Of a DNA stretch of 64,000 nt, positions 25,701 through 33,192 are shown piece after piece; position 1 is the stretch's first letter; every line of letters starts with the position of its first letter. This DNA comes from Myxococcales bacterium (GTDB taxonomy: Bacteria > Myxococcota_A > Polyangia > Polyangiales > GCA-016699535): assembly GCA_020633325.1 (NCBI GenBank), contig JACKDX010000001.1, positions 1,488,001 to 1,552,000 on the forward strand, read 5' to 3'. Both the position numbers and the translations under genes were made by a program. A model generated the notes under the pieces. That model ran no database searches. It saw only the letters and a list, made by a program, of their open reading frames with translations, and was not told the DNA's origin.

Positions 25701-28297
25701 CCGACTAGCATGGCGATTGCGATCGCCAACAGGGGGGAGAAAAACATGTCAAGCCAAAGCGCACTGCGCAAGGACCGGCTCGACAACTCAAGCGCCGTGT
25801 TTGCAGCGCTGGTCCATTGGAGCAAGTGCTTACGCGTGATGGTGGTCCGGACCGCCACACGGGCAATCGCATCGAGGACAACGGTCGCTTCGTGCAGGAC
25901 GAAAGTGATAGCCAGTGCACAGCGTGCGAGAGCCTCGCGGCGTCTTCCCCGTTCGGCGAACGCCGGCATGAGCGGGGCCAGCAAGGCACCCAACGCGAAC
26001 GAGGTGACGAAGAGAGGGCTCAAAGGCAACACGGTCCAACCAACCACCAGCAGCAGCCATAGGCACGGCCCGACGAGGCTGCGTCTCAGGTTGTCGACGA
26101 TCTTCCAACGATCGATGGGAGCGAGTCGGTTCCGCAGACGGCCTTCGCCCGAAGATGGCACGCGCGGAAGTAGCCACGGCCAGAGCTGCCAGTCACCGCG
26201 GACCCACCTGTGCATCCGCCGCGCATACGTTCCGTAGTGGGAGGGGTACTGCTCATACAGAACAATGTCGGAGGCGAGAGCGGCACGCCCGTGTATGCCC
26301 TCGAACAGATCATGGCTCGCGAGCGTGTTTTCCGGCACTCGACCCTTTAGACTGCGAGTGAACGCGTCGACGTCGTAAATACCTTTGCCACAGTAAATGC
26401 CGGAGCCAAACAGATCTTGATAAAGCTCAGAAGATGCATGGGTGTAGATGTCAAAGCCTGTGTTGCCCGCGAAGATCTGAGCAAAGCGCGTTGAGAGGAC
26501 GCTCGTGGGGGACGTTGCCAAGCGCGGCTGCACGACCGTGTACCCGGCGCTGACCCGGCCCGTGGTCTCGTCGAAAGTCGCCTGATTCAAGGGATGCGCG
26601 AGAAGGCCAATCAGCCGCTTTGCGGCGCCCATCGGCAGCTCACTGTCGCTGTCAAGAGTTATGACGAAACGAATGCGGCGGAGCCGCTCGGGATCACCGA
26701 CGCTGCGCGCGAACGTCGTGTCCTTGTCGCCACGCAAGAGCCGGTTTAGCTCCTCGAGCTTGCCCCGCTTACGTTCCCATCCCATGAAATGACCCTCGGC
26801 CGGATTCCAGCGCGGCTCGCGGTGAAGAAGTAGAAACGGCCCATTCTCGCCCTCGCCGTGCTTGGTGTTGAGCCTTCTGATGCCCTCGGCGGCACTTTCG
26901 AGAAGCTCACTGTCTTCCCGCGCTTCAGTCGCATCGAGGTAATCGGTGAGCAGCACGAAACCAAGCATCGGATCGGGGTTCGACAGATAGTGAAGCTCGA
27001 TCTGCCACAGCATGTCGCGCACGTCCTCAGCCCGTGCAAGCAGCGTGGGGACCACAATGAGGGTGCGGGCATGATCAGGTATCCCCTCGGAGTAGTCGAG
27101 CTTGGGTAGACTGCGTGGCGGGAGCAGTCTCGCAAACACAAAGTGTACGACCACGGCAGCGACGGACCAAAGTGGCGGAACAGCGAGCAGACAAGCGAGC
27201 AGGACCGCGACCTTGGATAGCGGGGACCAGGTCGCATGAGATGTGTAAGCGGCATACCATCCCACCACAAGCAGCGGCGCTACGGTGAGCGTCGCGAGCG
27301 GCAAGAGGTATGTGAGCGTAGGAAACCGCCTCACGAAGCGGCGCACGCGCTCAGATCCCGTGGGCTCGAAACCGATCTGTGCCTCGAGCGCCCTCCGGCC
27401 CTCTCCAACCAAATAAAATCCCACATGGCCGTGCCGCGGATCTCGGGCGGCGTTCCGTGCCAAAAGGATCGCTTGATTCGCGACATCTTCCTCAGGTACT
27501 CCCGTGTTCCACGCAAGCTCTTCGACCGCCTTGCGATATTCATCGCAGGTATCGAAGTCCATCTGCGAATAGACATTTGCCGGATCACTCTGAAGCACTG
27601 CCTCGACACAACTGTGCTCTTCGAAGAACACCTGCCAGTTCATCTCTGCGAGCATGCGTAGATTGCGAATCGCACGCTCCACGCCTACGGAAGGATCCAC
27701 AGCCGGGCTGTCAGTCGGTGCACGACCACCGCCGACCGACATTGCGCGGTCGTGTGACACGTCAAGGGGCACCTTGAGTTCGGCAAAAAAAGAAAGAAGG
27801 CTGTGGAGCACTGAGGCGCGTAGCATCGTAGGCAACGCCCAGAGCTCAGCAATGCTGAGGGGTACTACCTTTTGGTACGCGGCGACAAAGCAGCCAAGCT
27901 TTGAGCGATCAAGTTCGATACCCTTCCTCCCGATGAGCTCGCGCGCGAGCGCATCGATTCGTAATAGGCCTTCGTCGGGCCCTGATGCGAGTTGGGGCAG
28001 ATGCCGTATAAAACCAAGGGGAAGATCGTGCGCGACTTGGCGCGCGACACGACGGACGATGTAGTAGTTGTCGAGAAACCACTCCGCTGGTCTTTGAAGC
28101 GTAGCGTCAAAGGCGCCTCTCGTGGCCAGATGTTTGTGCAGGCCCTCGAGGGAGGGCCCGAAGGGGGGCAGGGTTGATCGGCCCCTTCCCGCACTTACTA
28201 CGCGCCGCACGTTGCGCTGCGATTCGGCGACAGCGCTTGCGGCAGCGTCGAGCGTGGATGCGCTTGCGCCGGTTGTCATGTCAGGGTCTGCCGTCAA
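19745..28297 (-). CDS. ndvB: Cyclic beta-1,2-glucan synthase (NdvB/ChvB family)
   Basis: At 2850 residues it matches the giant rhizobial NdvB/ChvB proteins, which build and cyclise beta-1,2-glucan at the inner membrane. Order: N-terminal region; membrane helices (about 330-380 and 760-860); a GT84 glycosyltransferase with DSDSE near 547 and HRWVRGDWQ near 700; further helices; central glycoamylase-like and carbohydrate-binding parts; and a C-terminal GH94 phosphorylase-like domain with GGDWNDGMNRVG near 2500, whose Asp is the chain-length or phosphorolysis acid. The start is TTG 28297, overlapping the stress-protein stop as TTGA (ATG 28279 is the alternative). The product may serve as osmoprotectant or surface glucan; UDP-glucose would come from glucose-1-P made by the pgm product. 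Confidence 0.88.
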   Translation of the reverse strand: MTADPDMTTGASASTLDAAASAVAESQRNVRRVVSAGRGRSTLPPFGPSLEGLHKHLATRGAFDATLQRPAEWFLDNYYIVRRVARQVAHDLPLGFIRHLPQLASGPDEGLLRIDALARELIGRKGIELDRSKLGCFVAAYQKVVPLSIAELWALPTMLRASVLHSLLSFFAELKVPLDVSHDRAMSVGGGRAPTDSPAVDPSVGVERAIRNLRMLAEMNWQVFFEEHSCVEAVLQSDPANVYSQMDFDTCDEYRKAVEELAWNTGVPEEDVANQAILLARNAARDPRHGHVGFYLVGEGRRALEAQIGFEPTGSERVRRFVRRFPTLTYLLPLATLTVAPLLVVGWYAAYTSHATWSPLSKVAVLLACLLAVPPLWSVAAVVVHFVFARLLPPRSLPKLDYSEGIPDHARTLIVVPTLLARAEDVRDMLWQIELHYLSNPDPMLGFVLLTDYLDATEAREDSELLESAAEGIRRLNTKHGEGENGPFLLLHREPRWNPAEGHFMGWERKRGKLEELNRLLRGDKDTTFARSVGDPERLRRIRFVITLDSDSELPMGAAKRLIGLLAHPLNQATFDETTGRVSAGYTVVQPRLATSPTSVLSTRFAQIFAGNTGFDIYTHASSELYQDLFGSGIYCGKGIYDVDAFTRSLKGRVPENTLASHDLFEGIHGRAALASDIVLYEQYPSHYGTYARRMHRWVRGDWQLWPWLLPRVPSSGEGRLRNRLAPIDRWKIVDNLRRSLVGPCLWLLLVVGWTVLPLSPLFVTSFALGALLAPLMPAFAERGRRREALARCALAITFVLHEATVVLDAIARVAVRTTITRKHLLQWTSAANTALELSSRSLRSALWLDMFFSPLLAIAIAMLVGWLRPTALFCAAPVLLAWSLSPEIARWISMPRPLQSAPLDREDESRMRLLARRTWLFFETFVGPLDQWLPVDNYQEAPREQTAHRTSPTNIGLMLLSTLSAYDLGYMGPRELALRLRRSFDSIARLTHYRGHLLNWYETKNLEPLLPRYVSTVDSGNFAGCLLALKQGCRDAAYGPVIPAQAWRGLGDSLALVEDSLASLEIRADPSKASPESKAASSALQAILARMHEHVDGSADASMTTAYGRVVTLCDEMSKDLNRVLLTLLQTGVYRHEVDHLHALRTAMECLEQDLQQLRRELDSAVPWLSLAKEPAGRALDLSTHLRLDEVPAAAQRFSTELETWESEQRCSGPLPGEVESSIARLREAFEQGGKNAQALQDELLSLADRADREAYAMDFRLLFDSERKLLHIGYHVTADKADPHYYDLLASEARLASYFAIIKRDVPESHWYALGRPMTRVDGGPTLLSWGGTMFEYLMPSLLMRSRKGTLIEQSTELAVKAQMAYAAANGVPWGISESAYARLDAHQTYQYRSFGVPGLGFQRELEDDLTITPYASVLAMSIRPRDVAQNVARLYSMGMGGTYGLYEAIDFLPEPPLGSTTQSYAIVRSYMAHHQGMLLMALNNYLNGQIMVERFHAEPLVSSGEMLLNERAPTATPAEWPLAVSTDHEADDETAPQLPASTPWSPEAQGRPQAFVFGNGRLSTILTARGGGGLRWQGLALTRYQPDSTCDGDGVWFYIHDKDRGNTWLATSEQGRTTYAAHKADFHQRAHGISVHVAIAVAPTDDVELRRVTLHNESDRSRHLSLTSAGEPVLLNPADAATHPAFGRMFIESEYVGELDALVFTRRLRSDKEGRAVLVHRLVWESSAVKFGGYQTDRSDFFGRCRGAREPRWLAEDARTSRGRVGDVIDPWLALTADVTLAPNQSATFAFVTTVARSRSTAVALAAQYGSMQAVRWAFQDAKRQSPARLARAGIDPDLLPPVQRLLSAILFVDPTFRAQSGAGPNADAPRPCKNAFWGQGISGDLPIVVMRVHEPVAKLVHDVVLAQRYLRSCGVALDLVIMDEEPSGYLTDGVGTLRNALAQLDVDGWLDRRGGIHVLSVDRLDDQASRRLLATARAVFDTRKGSLADQTGRHRHRPPGLPRFEPTLVRETIAPPGLARAALLFDNGIGGFSEDGQEYIIPVHPGQPTPAPWCNVLANPEFGCIVSESSLGSTWSENAGENRLTPWRNDPVFDTPSEVLYLRDEETAAVWSATPLPAGGDVETRVHHGIGYTTYVRESHGLKQELTIFVPQNASLKVARLRLKNTRPRHRRITATYYAEWVLGALREEQNAYIESELERDNACLLATCDWNAEFAGRFAFLASELEVHGFTTDRTEFLGRSGNYALPDALTRWGLSGSVENGGDSCGALQVHVELGAAEGLHDEVVTHFVLGQAPSRAEAIAMARRFRRKEAVDAAWHELGPFWDDLLGSIRVKTPSPSMDLLLNRWLLYQTVSSRIFGRTAFYQSSGAFGFRDQLQDVLALLHTAPDRARAHILDAAAHQFEEGDVLHWWHPPSGRGVRTRCSDDMAWLPYVTASYVAATGDESILSERVPFLKGEPLTDNEHDRYAEFPKSPEVKSLLEHCRRALYRALTSGAHGLPLMAGGDWNDGMNRVGEKGHGESVWLAWFLCATMNRFADVCESAQSTPAEASEWRVRAESLRAAIEASAWDGGWYVRAFHDDGSLVGSKTERECTIDSIAQSWAVLSAVGDEERAKIAMRAAEEQLVREKDRLVLLLRPPFDVTVHDPGYIRSYPPGVRENGGQYTHAATWLGWAHAALGDGHGAARIFDLINPILCTQSLVDSERYRAEPYVLAGDVYSNKSWVGRGGWSWYTGSAAWAYRLGIEAILGLRKENGQLCIDPCIPPEWKGFEAWIRLGVEEVHIVVENPDAVSRGISSIMLDGIPLDSNRLDPSSISGKSSHEVRVRLGGIGQGLGASIVRRSDCTA

Positions 28298-29352
28298 CCA
28301 TTCCCCGGTGGGTACGTCCCACGCGGTCGGGGTGCGCGTCGTGCATCGGATTCGTCCTGAGGCTGACGTTCGGATTTCGCCAGATCTTGAAGAACCAAGA
28401 GTGGAATCTTCGAATGCGTCAAAAAATGAGCGGTCACGCTACCAGACGGCCTGGCGACGTTACACGTGGACCCATGTGCCGAAAGCACAATGAGGTCGAT
28501 GCGCTCTCTTTCGGCCAGGTCGACGAGGAACTGCCGCTTATCGGCTTTGCGAGCAACGCGGGCTTCTACCAACGATGCATCGTAGCCTAGTTGGTGACGA
28601 AGCGCCTCCAAGTATCGAGTGGCATGAGCCTCGAGACGCGTCGCAAGACCTCGCGCAACTTGCAGGTCCTCCGGCGCGGCAAGAACACAAGTCGGCGTAG
28701 GTTCTGCCACAACATGGATGAGTAGCAGCTGCGCGCCCGAAACTCTGGCGATACTCTCTGCGGTGGGCAGGACACTTTCGGTCCGCAGCGAGCCATCGAG
28801 CGGCACGAGAATGCGTTTCGGTGCGAGGAAAGTCGGCGGCACCGCACTGCTTCGGGCGATGAGCACCGAGCTGCTGGAGGCCGCGAGCACTTGTTGAGCT
28901 ATGCTGCCAAGCTTCCATGCGGGCCGGCCGTTCTGTTCATTGCTGCCCAGGATAACGAGATCCGCCCCGAGCTCGAGCGAAAGCGCCACAATGCGTTCGG
29001 CGGGCTTGCCTTGCTCGAGACGCGTATCGATACGGCGGCCCGAGGTACCCGCGGCGTCCTTCTCCAGCTCTTTCAGCCGAGCTCTTGCTGCCTGGCGGGA
29101 TATTTCCCAGCCCAGAGCATCTGTGGTGTGGGGTCCGAAGCGGGCATCATGATGCGGCATCACGTGCATCAACGTGACTTGGCTATCGAACGTGTCCGAA
29201 AGGGACAACGCATATTGGATGCAAATGGCAGAGTCTGTCGAACCGTCAAGGCACACGAGGATGTGCTGGATCCCGTGCCTCGGACTCAGAACGCGTCCGC
29301 CGGAGCGCGGTTTTCGCTCCTTAGTAGGAATGACTTGTTTTTCTGTTTGCAT
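28294..29352 (-). CDS. Tandem universal stress protein
   Basis: Two UspA domains in one chain. The first (about residues 25-170) begins IQHILVCLDGSTDSA and has LGSNEQNGRPAWKLGSIAQQ. The second (about 180-320) begins KRILVPLDGSLRTESVL and has LSAHGSTCNVARPSGSVTAH. These loops lie where ATP-binding UspA proteins have G-2x-G-9x-G(S/T). ATG 29352 (MQTEKQVIPTKE) follows GAGAGG and is preferred to a longer in-frame start that lacks one. Its stop overlaps the start of the glucan synthase. It probably couples stress sensing to the carbohydrate genes; no direct role is visible. Confidence 0.82.
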   Translation of the reverse strand: MQTEKQVIPTKERKPRSGGRVLSPRHGIQHILVCLDGSTDSAICIQYALSLSDTFDSQVTLMHVMPHHDARFGPHTTDALGWEISRQAARARLKELEKDAAGTSGRRIDTRLEQGKPAERIVALSLELGADLVILGSNEQNGRPAWKLGSIAQQVLAASSSSVLIARSSAVPPTFLAPKRILVPLDGSLRTESVLPTAESIARVSGAQLLLIHVVAEPTPTCVLAAPEDLQVARGLATRLEAHATRYLEALRHQLGYDASLVEARVARKADKRQFLVDLAERERIDLIVLSAHGSTCNVARPSGSVTAHFLTHSKIPLLVLQDLAKSERQPQDESDARRAPRPRGTYPPGNG

Positions 29353-29403
29353 GTGGGGACCTCTCACGTTGGTGTGTGCCTTCCGAGTTGGGCAGCTCGG
29401 CGG

Positions 29404-29420
29404 AAAAGGCCCTGAGGGCC
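29404..29420 (-). terminator. Weak hairpin with T-run between pgm and usp
   Basis: On the minus strand GGCCCTCAGGGCC is followed by TTTT. The stem is only five or six pairs with a tiny loop. It could attenuate pgm read-through but lies upstream of the usp start codon's leader, so it may be chance. Confidence 0.25.
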
Positions 29421-29559
29421 ATAGGCATGTCTTCACCTTTAGTCCGGCACCGAGCAGGCCGCAAGCCATCGCCGTTAACGTGCGCTCTTCATGGGCAATT
29501 TTTGTTCTGAACCCGCAACATCGAGACGATTTCTGCCGACGTGACCGGCTCTGCGGTCA

Positions 29560-31209
29560 CTACAGCCCTTCTCGCAGTGTGTCGTCCACGATCGCCTGAG
29601 CTTCTTCTAGAATGCGACGCAGATGTGTTTCATCCCGGAAACTCTCCGCATAGATCTTGTAGACGTCTTCCGTGCCCGACGGTCGTGCCGCAAACCAGCC
29701 ATCTTCTGACACAACCTTCATGCCACCAATCGGCGCCCCATTGCTCGGGGCATGGGTGAGAATGGTCTGAATTGGACGGCCGGCCAGCTCGGTAGACCTC
29801 ACCTGCGCAGGTGTGAGTCGTCCCAGTATTGCTTTCTGCGTGGCGGTGGCCTTCGCCTCGACGCGTTGATAGAACGTCTCGCCAAACTCGCGCACGAGGC
29901 CCCGGTAGAGCTCTGCCGGATCGCTTCCCGTTCGCGCAGTGATTTCCGCCGAAAGGAGTGCAGGGACGATGCCATCCTTATCGGTGGTCCAAACGCTGCC
30001 ATCTTTGCGTGCGAAAGACGCGCCCGCACTTTCTTCCCCTGCAAACGCCAGCGAACCGTCAAGAAGGCCCGCCACGAACCACTTGAAGCCCACGGGTACT
30101 TCGTAGAGGGTTCGGCCGAGCTTCGCCGCAACGCGATCGATCATCTGGCTGCTGACAATGGTCTTTCCCGCCGCCGCCGCCTCGTTCCATCCTGGCCGAT
30201 GTTGGAAAAGGTAGTGGATGGCAACAGAGAGGTAGTGATTGGACGGCATCAGTCCCGCAGTTCGCGTGACAATTCCATGGCGGTCGTGATCCGTATCGCA
30301 GGCAAATGCAATGTCGAACGGACGCTCGATGCCGATCAGACGCTGCATGGCGAACGTAGACGAAGGGTCCATGCGGATCTGGCCGTCCCAGTCAGCCGTC
30401 ATGAACGAAAACGTTGGATCAATAGTCTCGTCGAGAACGGCCAGGTCGATCCGGTAGCGTTCGGCAATGCGCCCCCAGTAGTGCACTCCGGCGCCGCCGA
30501 GAGGATCGACTAACAGGCTGAGCTTTGAGCTGCGGATCACGTCCATGTCGAGCACGTTGGCGAGGTCGTTGACGTAGGCGCTCAGATAGTCGTGCCGATG
30601 TGTCGTCGCGGCATGCACTGCCTTCTCGTACCGAACCCTTCTGATACCCTCAAGGCCAGCCTCAAGCACCTCGTTCGCTCGTGCTTCAATCCAGCTCGTG
30701 ATTTCCGCCTCGGCGGGCCCCCCGTTGGGCGGGTTGTACTTGAAGCCACCGTCATGAGGGGGATTGTGTGAAGGCGTAATGACTATGCCGTCGGCGAGTC
30801 CTGTCTCGCGCCCGCGGTTGTGGGTGAGAATCGCGTGAGAGATGGCGGGCGTGGGAGTGAACTCATCGCCTTGCGCAAGCATCACGTTTACATCGTTCGC
30901 GGCCAGTACTTCAAGCGCGCTTGCCAACGCGGGAATAGAGAGGGCGTGAGTGTCTATGCCCAGAAACAGGGGGCCATCGATCTGGCTCCGCTTCCGGTAG
31001 AGACAGATAGCGTGACTGATAGCGAGAATGTGCCGTTCGTTGAATGTCCTCTTCAGCGAAGAACCACGATGACCCGACGTCCCGAAGTCGACGCGTTCCC
31101 TCGCCACGGAAGGGTCGGGCACCTCGGTGTAGTAAGCAGTGATGAGTTTGGGCACGTTGAGGAGCGTCGAGGGGTCTGCCGGCATGCCGGCAAGCGGGCT
31201 TACTTTCAT
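29560..31209 (-). CDS. pgm: Phosphoglucomutase (alpha-D-glucose-specific)
   Basis: 549 residues, as in E. coli Pgm. It interconverts glucose-1-P and glucose-6-P. VDFGTSGHRGSSLKRTF lies near residue 42. The phospho-serine loop is IVITPSHNPPHDGGFKYNPP near residue 143. The metal loop is CDTDHDRHG near residue 300, and RPSGTEDVYKIYAES lies at the C-terminus. It is the first gene of the island transcript and links glycogen or glucan precursors to the pentose phosphate genes downstream. About 200 bases separate it from usp, so it may also have its own regulation. Confidence 0.92.
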   Translation of the reverse strand: MKVSPLAGMPADPSTLLNVPKLITAYYTEVPDPSVARERVDFGTSGHRGSSLKRTFNERHILAISHAICLYRKRSQIDGPLFLGIDTHALSIPALASALEVLAANDVNVMLAQGDEFTPTPAISHAILTHNRGRETGLADGIVITPSHNPPHDGGFKYNPPNGGPAEAEITSWIEARANEVLEAGLEGIRRVRYEKAVHAATTHRHDYLSAYVNDLANVLDMDVIRSSKLSLLVDPLGGAGVHYWGRIAERYRIDLAVLDETIDPTFSFMTADWDGQIRMDPSSTFAMQRLIGIERPFDIAFACDTDHDRHGIVTRTAGLMPSNHYLSVAIHYLFQHRPGWNEAAAAGKTIVSSQMIDRVAAKLGRTLYEVPVGFKWFVAGLLDGSLAFAGEESAGASFARKDGSVWTTDKDGIVPALLSAEITARTGSDPAELYRGLVREFGETFYQRVEAKATATQKAILGRLTPAQVRSTELAGRPIQTILTHAPSNGAPIGGMKVVSEDGWFAARPSGTEDVYKIYAESFRDETHLRRILEEAQAIVDDTLREGL

Positions 31210-31312
31210 GAGGTGGCACGCTTTCGATGCGCTTTCGGTGCGATCAGGATGACGCCGTGCATACCACGCAGTCTATGGCCTTCTGAAAGGCAAGCAAGCT
31301 ACGCGATGCGCG

Positions 31313-31323
31313 AAGGGGTCACT
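31313..31323 (+). repeat. 11-bp inverted repeat partner at right edge of sugar island
   Basis: AAGGGGTCACT here is the exact reverse complement of AGTGACCCCTT at 13834-13844. Both point outward from the pgl-pgm cluster. No repeat tail is seen beyond it, so the match may be partial or by chance. Confidence 0.35.
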
Positions 31324-31448
31324 GGCTTATGCCAAAGCTTACTGAAATGCGACGCTCGTAAGAGACCGGGGGCGTGCTGAGACAGTATTGGGCAGGATGA
31401 CAGCACGAAAAAACCCTGATAGGCTTCTCTCGTAGACCAGGCGTGTTG

Positions 31449-32924
31449 ATGAACAACGGAGCAGTGCCGGCTTGCCGCGTTCGTCGGTGTAACGACAGAC
31501 CGCTGAACGCCAACGGCGAGTTTGTCCTGTACTGGATGATCGCCAACCGTAGGCCGCATTGGAACTTCGCGCTCGATCGCGCGATTGAACATGCGGTGGG
31601 GCTTTCTAAGCCGATCATCGTCCTTGAGCCGCTTCGGGTGGATTACCCGTGGGCCAGCGATCGCTTGCATCGGTTCGTCATGGACGGGATGCTAGAGCAT
31701 GCGCGGCACTTTCGCGGCACCAAGGTCCGTTACTATCCTTATGTGGAGCCAAGCCCCGGCGCGGGCGCCGGGCTCCTATCGGCGCTTGCCGACCGGGCCT
31801 GTATTGTCATTACTGACGAGTTTCCGGCGTTTTTCTTGCCAAAAATGGTAGCTTCCGCGTCAAAACATGTCAATTGTGGCATGGAGCAGGTGGACTCAAA
31901 TGGACTTCTGCCCATCCATAAGACGGATCGCGCCTTTGGAACCGCTCATGCGTTTCGACGATTTTTGCAGCAGGAGCTGCCCCGATGCCTCGCTGTATTT
32001 CCGCGAGCGATGCCGCTTGCCCACGCAGACCTACCGATCCATGGCGGCCTACCGGCCGATATCGTGGAACGCTGGCCCTTGGCGGATCCCGAGTGGCTCG
32101 ATCAATCGCGGCACGCCGAGCGAACACTACCGATTGATCACGGCGTGAGCGCTGTGCAAGACCAGGGCGGCTTCGAGCAGGCAGAAAGGCACGCGCTGAA
32201 CTTTTTAAGTCGTCGGTTACACTCTTACGCTGAGGAGCGGCACCACCCCGATAGCGACGCATCGAGTAAATTATCGCCGTGGTTGCACTTTGGGCACATC
32301 TCGACGCATTTCATCTTTTCGGAGCTTGCGGCCGATGCGGGGTGGGATAGCGCACAACTTTCGAATAAGCCGACGGGGGCGCGCTCAGGATGGTGGCACA
32401 TGGATGAGAACCGAGAAGCTTTTCTGGATCAGATCGTCACATGGCGAGAGCTTGGATTCAACATGTGTGCGCAGAGAGACGATTTCGACAGCTATCAGTC
32501 GCTGCCTGCCTGGGCGCTTCGTACGCTCGGTGAGCACGCGCGGGACAAACGGCCCTACATCGCGTCGTACGAGCAGCTTGAGCGCGGGCAGACCCCCGAC
32601 GGGTTATGGAACGCCGCTCAAACTCAGCTTCGCAAGGAGGGCCGTATTCACAACTATCTGCGGATGCTTTGGGGCAAAAAAATCTTAGAGTGGAGCGAGT
32701 CGCCCGAGGAGGCCCTGAAAGCCATGATAGAGCTCAACAACAAATACGCCGTCGATGGTCGTGACCCGAACTCTTACTCGGGCATCTTTTGGGTGTTGGG
32801 CCGCTACGATCGGCCGTGGGGGCCTGAACGCCCTATCTTTGGGAAGATCCGATACATGACTTCGGGATCTGCGCGCCGCAAGCTACAACTCGAAGATTAC
32901 TTGAGCCGCTATGGTTCCGATTAG
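31449..32924 (+). CDS. phr: Class II deoxyribodipyrimidine photolyase
   Basis: About 491 residues. The enzyme repairs UV cyclobutane pyrimidine dimers with light, FADH- and an antenna. Class II features are VLYWMIANRRPHWNFALDRA at the start, SKLSPWLHFGHIS in the FAD domain, FLDQIVTWRELGFNMC, and the C-terminal stretch RIHNYLRMLWGKKILEWS followed by NKYAVDGRDPNSYSGIFWVLGR. ATG 31449 is preferred to a GTG six bases earlier. It stands alone between the sugar island and the Cys-rich array. Complete, so likely functional. Confidence 0.93.
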   Translation: MNNGAVPACRVRRCNDRPLNANGEFVLYWMIANRRPHWNFALDRAIEHAVGLSKPIIVLEPLRVDYPWASDRLHRFVMDGMLEHARHFRGTKVRYYPYVEPSPGAGAGLLSALADRACIVITDEFPAFFLPKMVASASKHVNCGMEQVDSNGLLPIHKTDRAFGTAHAFRRFLQQELPRCLAVFPRAMPLAHADLPIHGGLPADIVERWPLADPEWLDQSRHAERTLPIDHGVSAVQDQGGFEQAERHALNFLSRRLHSYAEERHHPDSDASSKLSPWLHFGHISTHFIFSELAADAGWDSAQLSNKPTGARSGWWHMDENREAFLDQIVTWRELGFNMCAQRDDFDSYQSLPAWALRTLGEHARDKRPYIASYEQLERGQTPDGLWNAAQTQLRKEGRIHNYLRMLWGKKILEWSESPEEALKAMIELNNKYAVDGRDPNSYSGIFWVLGRYDRPWGPERPIFGKIRYMTSGSARRKLQLEDYLSRYGSD

Positions 32925-32947
32925 CGTATACTGGGGGCACATTCAGT

Positions 32948-33121
32948 ATGCAATGTAAGCGCTGTGAACAAGAGGTTGACGAGCTATACGCGATTTCAGC
33001 AGCCGGGAAGCGCCTGAAAATCTGTGAAGAGTGTATCGAGCGCCTTCAAGAAGAAGGAGAGATCACAGATGCTGCACTGGATGCTATGCGCGAAATGATG
33101 GGCTATCGAGGGTCCTTCTAG
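32948..33121 (+). CDS. Small zinc-ribbon-like protein, 57 aa
   Basis: ATG 32948 opens a 57-residue frame with two CxxC pairs: MQCKRCEQEVDELY and KICEECIERLQEEG. The spacing is typical of a small zinc ribbon. A charged helix (ITDAALDAMREMMG) follows. It begins 24 bases after the photolyase stop, downstream of a GGGGGC stretch that could bind ribosomes, so it may be co-transcribed with phr. Its stop overlaps the last bases of the truncated lipoprotein copy on the other strand. A regulatory or protein-binding role is inferred only from size. Confidence 0.65.
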   Translation: MQCKRCEQEVDELYAISAAGKRLKICEECIERLQEEGEITDAALDAMREMMGYRGSF

Positions 33122-33192
33122 CCAACGTTTGGGACGGTGCATGTCGTGATGAGCAGGAGCAGGAGGCAGGCGCTTGTGTAACGGGGTCTCAT
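33118..33192 (-). pseudogene. Truncated sixth copy of the Cys-rich lipoprotein
   Basis: ATG 33192 overlaps the stop of the preceding copy (TGATG), exactly as between the full copies, and encodes the same signal peptide (MRPRYTSACLLLLLITTC). After TCT the frame jumps to VPNVG and stops. PNVG also occurs near the end of the promoter-proximal copy. An internal deletion of about 0.85 kb in a sixth copy is the likely origin. Confidence 0.6.
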
